Source: Acidobacteriota bacterium (GTDB lineage: Bacteria > Acidobacteriota > Terriglobia > Acidiferrales > UBA7541). Taken from it: 6,212 nucleotides of DNA. The stretch lies in the NCBI GenBank assembly GCA_003131985.1, contig PKWH01000238.1, positions 313-6,524 of the forward strand, read 5' to 3'. Positions 1 through 5,718 of this stretch are shown here, piece after piece. Below the pieces are notes generated by a model. It did no database searches and was not told where the DNA came from. It was given only the letters and a program-made list of their open reading frames with translations. A program made the position numbers and the translations under genes. Each line of letters starts with the position of its first letter. The stretch's first letter is position 1.

Positions 1-2
1 TC

Positions 3-389
3 GTTTGCGCGGGAGCGCGGCCCGCGGCTGAAGAATTGACCGCGGCACGCGAGCGGCGGGATGCGTTTTACCACCGGCTGATCGGAGAAGGGGACACCAT
101 GTGGGCTCGGGGGCACTCGTTCCGCGAGATTTCCGATTTGCACCGGCGCGCCGCAATAAGTCTGGGCGTCGAACGCGAGTGGGCTTACGTTCCCATGCGC
201 ATGAATGATTGCCCTGCATGCGGCGAAAAAGTGAAGCACGGAGTGGCCGTGTGCAAGCATTGCTCTGCAATTCTGGACGCGGAAAAAGCTGCGAAGCACG
301 GGCTAGGTCTTGGGGCGAGGAATAGTGTGGGGCAAGCGTCGCCGGGTGTGCGCGCAAAACCCAACGCCAGCGCGAGCGGACAAAAATAG
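3..389 (+). CDS. Small zinc-ribbon protein, probably 5'-truncated by the window edge
   Basis: The reading frame is open from the left edge to a TAG at 387-389, so the true start may lie outside the window. Internal starts are a TTG at 36 (117 aa) with no convincing Shine-Dalgarno, and an ATG at 99 (96 aa) preceded by a purine run (GGAGAAGGGG, 84-93) at workable spacing. Numbered from the TTG, residues 5-50 look helical and charged, with the phrase MWARGHSFREISDLHRRAA. A compact zinc ribbon follows: Cys59-x2-Cys62, ten residues, then Cys73-x2-Cys76 (CPACGEKV...VCKHC), expected to bind one Zn2+. The tail from about 88 is low-complexity, Gly/Ala/Ser-rich and probably disordered. There is no signal peptide or membrane segment, so it should be cytoplasmic. 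I cannot name a function; such ribbons mediate protein or nucleic-acid contacts. Its neighbours suggest a small accessory protein of a phage module, which is inference. That it is a real gene is well supported by the intact zinc ribbon. Confidence 0.72.
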   Translation, partial: VCAGARPAAEELTAARERRDAFYHRLIGEGDTMWARGHSFREISDLHRRAAISLGVEREWAYVPMRMNDCPACGEKVKHGVAVCKHCSAILDAEKAAKHGLGLGARNSVGQASPGVRAKPNASASGQK

Positions 390-540
390 CGCGACTGCGG
401 TGCTTTCGTAGCGACACTTAGTCGGCGGTAGAGAAAATCAAAGAAGCCGACCTTTCCTGCGTCAGGGCAAGCCGGCGATGCGAAGAGCAACACCTGTCGA
501 TCTGAGCGACGCCGCCGCGAATGCGCTGCTGTGAGTTCTG

Positions 541-547
541 TATAAAT
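541..547 (+). promoter_or_regulatory. Possible -10 box (TATAAAT) upstream of the giant gene
   Basis: TATAAAT lies 56 bases before the ATG at 603, in a spacer otherwise dominated by GC-rich sequence. No TTGACA-like -35 is visible at the 16-18-base spacing (around 517-524 the sequence is GC-rich and unlike the consensus). It is therefore only a half-site, and the gene could equally be read from an upstream phage promoter. It would place transcription initiation near 553, just before the direct repeat at 560-583. Confidence 0.2.
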
Positions 548-559
548 TGGCGGGATTGC

Positions 560-583
560 GGTACAAAAGCGAGGGTACAAAGC
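560..583 (+). repeat. Near-perfect short direct repeat in the leader of the giant gene
   Basis: GGTACAAAAGC (560-570) is followed after GAG by GGTACAAAGC (574-583). The two copies differ by a single A. The period is 14 bases, not a helical turn. The pair lies between the TATAAAT box and the Shine-Dalgarno site, so it could be a protein-binding site or part of a 5' leader, but a chance duplication is equally possible. Confidence 0.35.
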
Positions 584-589
584 AACGAC

Positions 590-593
590 GAGG
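590..593 (+). promoter_or_regulatory. Shine-Dalgarno site (GAGG) for the ATG at 603
   Basis: GAGG ends nine bases before the ATG at 603, within the normal range. It is the main reason for choosing 603 over the internal ATG at 690, which has no purine-rich stretch at the right distance. The frame upstream of 603 closes at a TAA at 543-545 with no other good start between. Confidence 0.5.
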
Positions 594-602
594 CAAAACG
601 AC

Positions 603-3600
603 ATGATACGAATCGGCAAAATTCGGCTGGCTGGCTTTCAAGCGTTGCGCGCGGCACCAAAGATCGCGCGAGCTGATCGTTCGCGGATAATGCGGCGGCT
701 GTCGGGATGCCTGGCGCTTGCCGCGATTGCGGCGCTCGCTGCGCCTGGCGCCAGCGCGCAGGGTTCGCGAAAGGACGATATTGTGTTCGGCCCGGAAGGC
801 CATCCGATCGCCGGCGCAACGATCACCGTATGCCAACCCACAGCCACCGGAACGCCCTGCTCGCCGCTGGCAACGCTCTTTACTGACGCGACGCTCAGCG
901 TGCCGTCGCAAAATCCGTTTCAATCGGACGGTCTAGGCAATTATCACTTTTACGCTCCGGCAGGACGTTACTTAATTCAAATCACAGCGCCGCAAATCAA
1001 CGGGACGCAAGTCTTCCCTGACGTAATTCTTCCCGCAGATCCTTCTTCCACCGGAGTGGGTAACAATATTTCCGCTTTCGGCCTAACGCTGGGCGGAAAT
1101 TTGAGCGTGGCTGGAAACGCAAATATCACCGGAACATTGACGACGACCAATTTTAATCCTGGGAACTTCACGCCTTCATCGCTGAGCGTCCTGGGAAGTG
1201 AAACGGTGACCGGTCCCCGGCCGCGCATCGACGTGACTGCATTCGGCGCAAAAGGCGACGTCCTAACGGACGATACCGCGGCAATTCAGGCAGCCATCAA
1301 CGCGGCTTGCTCCAATGCGATCAACGGTATCAACGTAGTGCCCGAAATAGATTTCCCGTCGGGATATTATTCCATAAAACAAACGCAGCTTCCTTCTACA
1401 GCTCCAATATTTGAGCTTCCATGTAGTTCCATGACTTTTAAGGGAATGGGAAATAGCAGCACTTTGTCCTTTTCGCGCGCTCCGATGACGAGGCTTGTAG
1501 TTACACCTGGTGCCAGTCCCAATAACGCGCCTGCGTTTGACTGCCGATTTCCTGTTTGCAATGACGCAGTTACTTTCCGCGACATCGAAATTGACGGCTA
1601 CAACAAAGCTCTTTGGTTTTATAAAGTCACGGACGCTAAATTAGAAAATGTGAACCTGCTAGTACAGAACACCGGCCAGCCGGACAATAGTGCTCTCGAG
1701 CTTACCAACCTGTTTTGGTTTGAATGGCACGGCGGCGAATGCGTTAACTCGAGTTCTGGCACAGCATCCTACTGCGTGCTGATGACCGGAGATGTTCCAC
1801 TCGGGGGAGAAGTTCCGCTCGTCGGATTGGCGGAATTCGACAACCTTCAAGGAGCGAACGGCACATTTCATTACGACCAACGCGTGAATACCAGCGGGAG
1901 CGGACCGGGAAACTGGGTATTCAGAGACATTCGAGGATTGGAAGCGAATTTCGGGCCATTCCTTTTGATAACCAACAGCACGGGAAATCCGGGTTCCGCG
2001 GCGCTCCCGAGCGTTACCAACATAACTTTTAATAATGTGACTACGGCAGACTCGACTGGCCTTCCCGCCTTGATCGAGGTCAATTCCGCGGGGACAAGTC
2101 TCAGCGGAGTGCTCATTGACAATTCAATCGCGGGGAATGGGGGTTCGCCTGCAATTCAAATTGACAATCCAAGCAGCTCGTCTGTAGTTGGCTGCAACAT
2201 TCGAGCGGGCGGGAATTTTTCCTCTACCATTCTCGTGCAGGACAACAACGGTAATCCAATGTCAGGATGCTCGGCGGAAACCTGGAACGGGTTTGACTAC
2301 TTTGTACGACAAGGAAACAGCCCTGGAGCTCCAGACCCGCGGCTGCGCAGCGATGTCGGCCAGTTCGGCGGATACGCCGGCGACGCTTTGCGAGCAACTT
2401 TTAACGGAAGCCGGTTCGCCGGTGTAAGCGTCGATCCAGTGTTGGGCCTGCTGCTCAACGATGGAACTGATTTCGGTTATGGCGCGAGCATCGCGGAGAA
2501 TGCGGCAGGTTCGATTGATATTCAGTTCCCTAAGACTTATCCGCCCACGAGCGTCGCAGGGACGGCTACAGCCGGAGGCTCGATCGCGGCAGGCACCTAC
2601 TTCGCGACCATGTACTCGACCACGACGAATTGTAATTCGACGGAGTCCGCGCCTTCGCAACAAAGCACCGGCGTGGTACTGAGCGGCACGAACAACGCGA
2701 TCACATGGAGCTGGAGCGATCCGCTTGCCGGGATCGCAACGGTCGCGGGGTATTGCATAGCTACTTCCACGGTACCGAATTTGAATAACGGGCAATGGGT
2801 GCCCCAGCAGAACAATTACATATTCATCTCCGGCGCAGGAACGACCAGCTTTACGATGACGACGCTGCCATCTTCCGGAGGGCAAGATTCGATGATTAGC
2901 ACGCTGGTGGCGGCACACCGTTTTACGCCGAGCGCGCTTGGCATCAACACCACGAATCCGCAGTTCAGTCTCGATGTGAATGGCACTGCCGCCGTGAACT
3001 CGCTGAACGGAGTGCAGAAAGCAGAGCGATTCGCGGGTGCGGACGCGGCGGCAAAAATTACTGCGTGCCTTGCAGCGGCTTCGGCATCCACATCCTCATC
3101 AGTGTGCGATGCGCGCGGAATGACTGGAACACTTACCGGCGCGCACCATGTAACCATTCCTGCCGGCACGGTCTTGCTCTGGGGGCAGGCGCAGTTGACC
3201 GTCACCGATACAACCACGAACGACGCGGTGGAATTGACGGGCGACGGCGCTTCCATCAAGGGCTATCAAGAGAGCGGTACCGGCACGACCGCCAATCCGG
3301 ACAGTTCCGGCTTCATCGCCTGCGGCAATGCGGGATGCACCACGGTGAAGAATCCCAATCAAGCCACGTCAAAGATAAATTTCGTACACATCGAAGGCAT
3401 GGCGCTTTTTGCCACGGGCGCGAATTCGAAAGTAATCGATATGACCAGCATCGGCCACTCGGATATCGAAAACAACAACATCACGCTCGGCAGCGGCGGA
3501 ACTTCTTACGGAATTTACGGCAACACTTCGGTGGGAGATTTCGACGGCACGAATACTTTGTTCAAGCACAACAATATGAATCCACAGTCGGCCGGGGATA

Positions 3601-5498
3601 CGTGCTTCTTTCTCGCGGGAATCTACAACGCGATCGTTCTGGAACAAAACGCCTGCATTCTGCCTCCCGCTAGCTCTACCGGCTACGTCCTTTCGAAAGA
3701 CAGCAACGGGAATTATCCGAACAACGACGAGATTTACGGCAACGATTGCGAAAGCTCCTCAGCGGCGTTCGGGCAGATTTGCTACAACATCATCGGCGCC
3801 ACCAGCGTCACATTTGGCCCCAACAATCGCTGCGAAGATATTTTCAATTGCATTCAATTTCCGTCGGACGGCTCGGCAATCGGCATTCACCTTCTCGATC
3901 CATACCTTTCCATCACGAATACTACGCAAATCAAGCCGAACGAACCCGCGACTGCGATGGTTGCGATCGATAACAACGGGCACAACTGGACGCCCTCCAT
4001 GCACTTTGGGCAAAACGATCTTGCCAGCACGAACCTGCTTGCGAACGCCGGCTTTGAAGGGTGGAACGGCGGGACCACTTTGTTAGCGTGGGGCGGGGCT
4101 AGCGGCACAAACATCAATCAAGCCGCTTCCGGAATATACACGCGGCAATTGAGTTCCGCTGCGCCTATCGACAGCAATACGCAAGGCAGCTATAACGTGA
4201 AAGTCGGGGACGGCGCAACCGCGGGGCTAGGGGTGAACTCGCAATGCATTCAGGTGGATCCCGCCGCGGAATACACTTTTGGCGTGCGCGTGGCTGCCGG
4301 TTCGACGTCCGCCAATTTCCGTCCGGGCTTCCGTTTTTACTCGGACCCAAACTGCACCGAGGCGGACAAGATCACGAACATCGCCACCAATGCGCGTGTC
4401 CTCGCCCCTGCAAACTACGTGGATAATGGCGGCAATGGCGGCAATTGGCAAAGCACGAACGCTTCGCTGACCTATAACAACGGCATCACTTGCAACTGCA
4501 ACGTGACCGGCGCGGACTGGCAGGTGTCTACGGCGAATACGTGGACGGTAAATCGCAATTACGCTGTGATTTTCCGCGTGCCAAACGCCTTCAGCGTCTC
4601 GACTACCGTGGCGCATTCGATGCGGATTTTTCTGCTCGAGAATTCGGCTTCGTCCAGCAATTTCATTTATTTTGACGACGCATTCCTGGCGAAGGGACCT
4701 ATGCCTTCCGAGCCGCGTTTTGCTCCGCTCGCCGACAGCGGCAATGGCGGAGCCGACACGGTGTACTCAAATCTCGGTGTGCAGGGAACTGTGAACGGCA
4801 CGAGCCAGAACGCGGCGAGTGCGGGCGGCCAATTCTTGGGCGCTGCCAGCGGGACTGCACCGAGCTTGATCGCACAGTTGAGTGCAGGACAAACCGGGCA
4901 TATGTTCGATCTGGACCCGAGTAGCTCGACGACTCCCGTTTCGTTTTTCGATAACTCCGGCAATTTTCTTGCGCGCAACGATCTGAATGCGGTGAGCGCG
5001 CTGGGCGCCGCCACGGTTTCGATGTCGAATGCGAGCGACGGATTGGCGATTGCTCCAGCTTCCAGCACAACCGGCGGAAACGCACTGAAAGTGATGGCGC
5101 CAGGTTCGTCGGCAACGATCAACGCGTCCATTTCTTATGCGGGGAACGTGCAGGGGATTTTCCTGCTGGCAAATCGCGGCAGCTCGATCGGCGCGTCGAA
5201 CATCACGCTGTCGAGCGGATGGGGGAGCTCGGCGACGGTCACGGCCAGCGGGACTAGCCAGCGGTTTACTGCAACCGTAACCGCGAGTGGGACTGCCGCC
5301 GCGAATCCGACGATTGCCATTAATTTCACGAATACGTGGCCTCTTACGCCGATTTTCATTTGCAAAATGGTGGGGGGCACCGGGGTGGTGGCGAACGTCA
5401 CCGGAGAGAACACCGCCAGCACCGGAAGTATGACGTTGACGTTCAATGCCACGCCTGCCAGCGGGTCGACATATATTTTTAATTGCCACGGGGAATAG
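603..5498 (+). CDS. Giant modular beta-helix protein with signal peptide; tailspike-like / pectate-lyase-superfamily protein
   Basis: This is a 1631-residue protein. Domains in order: residues 30-52, signal-peptide-like segment ending ASA|Q; about 58-145, Ig-like/carboxypeptidase-regulatory-like fold (GHPIAGATITVC ... NPFQSDGLGNYHFYAPAGRY), also resembling N-terminal domains of phage tail fibres; 208-~560, Pectate_lyase_3-type right-handed beta-helix with the signature RIDVTAFGAKGD..TDDTAAIQAA and then PSGYYSI; ~647-757, Fn3-like sandwich (GGSIAAGTYFATMYS...SAPS); 779-794, tail-fibre-type LGINTTNPQFSLDVNG; ~805-1130, second beta-helix starting ERFAGADAAAKITACL...VCDARGMTG; 1144-1365, CBM4_9-like jelly roll opening NLLANAGFEGW and closing YFDDAFLAKG; ~1531-1631, tip-like domain (ASNITLSSGWGSSATV). 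The expected role is binding or cleaving a surface polysaccharide. GH28 catalytic motifs (NTD, DD, GHG) are absent, so enzymatic activity is unproven. About 28 cysteines follow the signal peptide. The start at 603 has a Shine-Dalgarno; 690 is the alternative. The neighbouring adaptor-like gene favours a phage tailspike; the signal peptide favours a secreted protein. Confidence 0.88.
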   Translation: MIRIGKIRLAGFQALRAAPKIARADRSRIMRRLSGCLALAAIAALAAPGASAQGSRKDDIVFGPEGHPIAGATITVCQPTATGTPCSPLATLFTDATLSVPSQNPFQSDGLGNYHFYAPAGRYLIQITAPQINGTQVFPDVILPADPSSTGVGNNISAFGLTLGGNLSVAGNANITGTLTTTNFNPGNFTPSSLSVLGSETVTGPRPRIDVTAFGAKGDVLTDDTAAIQAAINAACSNAINGINVVPEIDFPSGYYSIKQTQLPSTAPIFELPCSSMTFKGMGNSSTLSFSRAPMTRLVVTPGASPNNAPAFDCRFPVCNDAVTFRDIEIDGYNKALWFYKVTDAKLENVNLLVQNTGQPDNSALELTNLFWFEWHGGECVNSSSGTASYCVLMTGDVPLGGEVPLVGLAEFDNLQGANGTFHYDQRVNTSGSGPGNWVFRDIRGLEANFGPFLLITNSTGNPGSAALPSVTNITFNNVTTADSTGLPALIEVNSAGTSLSGVLIDNSIAGNGGSPAIQIDNPSSSSVVGCNIRAGGNFSSTILVQDNNGNPMSGCSAETWNGFDYFVRQGNSPGAPDPRLRSDVGQFGGYAGDALRATFNGSRFAGVSVDPVLGLLLNDGTDFGYGASIAENAAGSIDIQFPKTYPPTSVAGTATAGGSIAAGTYFATMYSTTTNCNSTESAPSQQSTGVVLSGTNNAITWSWSDPLAGIATVAGYCIATSTVPNLNNGQWVPQQNNYIFISGAGTTSFTMTTLPSSGGQDSMISTLVAAHRFTPSALGINTTNPQFSLDVNGTAAVNSLNGVQKAERFAGADAAAKITACLAAASASTSSSVCDARGMTGTLTGAHHVTIPAGTVLLWGQAQLTVTDTTTNDAVELTGDGASIKGYQESGTGTTANPDSSGFIACGNAGCTTVKNPNQATSKINFVHIEGMALFATGANSKVIDMTSIGHSDIENNNITLGSGGTSYGIYGNTSVGDFDGTNTLFKHNNMNPQSAGDTCFFLAGIYNAIVLEQNACILPPASSTGYVLSKDSNGNYPNNDEIYGNDCESSSAAFGQICYNIIGATSVTFGPNNRCEDIFNCIQFPSDGSAIGIHLLDPYLSITNTTQIKPNEPATAMVAIDNNGHNWTPSMHFGQNDLASTNLLANAGFEGWNGGTTLLAWGGASGTNINQAASGIYTRQLSSAAPIDSNTQGSYNVKVGDGATAGLGVNSQCIQVDPAAEYTFGVRVAAGSTSANFRPGFRFYSDPNCTEADKITNIATNARVLAPANYVDNGGNGGNWQSTNASLTYNNGITCNCNVTGADWQVSTANTWTVNRNYAVIFRVPNAFSVSTTVAHSMRIFLLENSASSSNFIYFDDAFLAKGPMPSEPRFAPLADSGNGGADTVYSNLGVQGTVNGTSQNAASAGGQFLGAASGTAPSLIAQLSAGQTGHMFDLDPSSSTTPVSFFDNSGNFLARNDLNAVSALGAATVSMSNASDGLAIAPASSTTGGNALKVMAPGSSATINASISYAGNVQGIFLLANRGSSIGASNITLSSGWGSSATVTASGTSQRFTATVTASGTAAANPTIAINFTNTWPLTPIFICKMVGGTGVVANVTGENTASTGSMTLTFNATPASGSTYIFNCHGE
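690..758 (+). other. Signal-peptide-like segment (residues 30-52 of the giant protein)
   Basis: From Met30 the sequence reads as a classical Sec signal: a positive n-region (MRR), a hydrophobic Leu/Ala/Ile core (LALAAIAALAA), a helix-breaking Pro-Gly and an A-x-A cleavage site (ASA|QG). If translation starts at the ATG at 603, 29 basic residues precede it, giving an extended n-region. If it starts at the ATG at 690, the signal is exactly at the N-terminus. The family-type beta domain begins just after the predicted cleavage point, which supports processing here. Confidence 0.7.
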
Positions 5499-5561
5499 GG
5501 AATCACGGCAGGTTTTGTGGCGCTGGCGTCTTGAAGGCGGGTTGCCGAGCATTAAGCATTT

Positions 5562-5603
5562 GTGCCGGGCGCAGGATGCTGCGCCCCTACGGAGCCGGGG
5601 CAC
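5562..5603. repeat. Nested palindrome downstream of the giant gene (REP-like or terminator-like)
   Basis: The inner arms GGGCGCAG (5567-5574) and CTGCGCCC (5579-5586) are perfect reverse complements around a GATG loop. Outer arms GTGCC (5562-5566) and GGCAC (5599-5603) also pair, leaving CCTACGGAGCCG unpaired on the 3' side. No T-run follows, so it is not a standard intrinsic terminator in either direction. Its position 64 bases after the stop codon, and its GC-rich GGGCGCAG...CTGCGCCCC form, recall the extragenic palindromic repeats scattered through many bacterial chromosomes. It could also stabilise the 3' end of the long message. Confidence 0.6.
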
Positions 5604-5670
5604 TTGGAAAATCCTGGACAAACGTTTTACAAGTAGTTCTTCGTAACAGTCAACACGTCCTCGCATTCAC

Positions 5671-5690
5671 ACTGTTCCGCAAACAGTTTT
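5671..5690 (+). terminator. Weak hairpin followed by a short T-run
   Basis: ACTGTT (5671-5676) and AACAGT (5682-5687) form a six-pair stem around the loop CCGCA, followed by TTT. It has the geometry of an intrinsic terminator, but only two G-C pairs and a short T-run, so it would be inefficient. It sits 31 bases before the next start codon and may instead be a leader structure of the downstream gene, or chance. Confidence 0.22.
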
Positions 5691-5708
5691 CCACACGTAA
5701 CACACCTC

Positions 5709-5713
5709 GGAGG
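5709..5713 (+). promoter_or_regulatory. Strong Shine-Dalgarno site (GGAGG) for the ATG at 5719
   Basis: GGAGG lies five bases before the ATG at 5719 and is the best ribosome-binding site in the window. It fixes the start of the downstream gene. Confidence 0.8.
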
Positions 5714-5718
5714 CAACA

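Noticed and set aside
421..451. Inverted repeat GTCGGC...GCCGAC after the zinc-ribbon gene
   Set aside because: The stem is only six pairs with a 19-base loop and no T-run, so it is not supportable as a terminator.
699..710. Lipobox-like LSGC at residues 33-36 of the giant protein
   Set aside because: A lipobox must follow the hydrophobic core; here the cysteine comes before it, so the ASA|Q signal-peptidase I site is the better reading.
1224..2300. Polygalacturonase (GH28) assignment for the first beta-helix
   Set aside because: The opening FGAKGD..TDDT is shared by the superfamily, but the GH28 catalytic motifs NTD, DD and GHG are not seen, so no specific enzyme activity is claimed.
2262..2918. 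Minus-strand open frame of 218 codons
   Set aside because: It is antisense to the Fn3-like region, Arg-rich and without motif or Shine-Dalgarno. Shadow frame.
4425..4447. Tandem GGCGGCAAT-type repeat
   Set aside because: It is two short copies encoding Gly-Gly-Asn in a loop of the jelly-roll region, ordinary in-frame low complexity.
5626..5655. TTTACA as a -35 box for the adaptor-like gene
   Set aside because: No acceptable -10 lies 16-18 bases downstream, so the promoter cannot be supported.
4767..5666. Long open frame on the minus strand (299 codons)
   Set aside because: It lies antisense to the giant gene and its predicted protein is Arg/His/Cys-rich with no domain pattern, typical of a shadow frame in GC-rich DNA.
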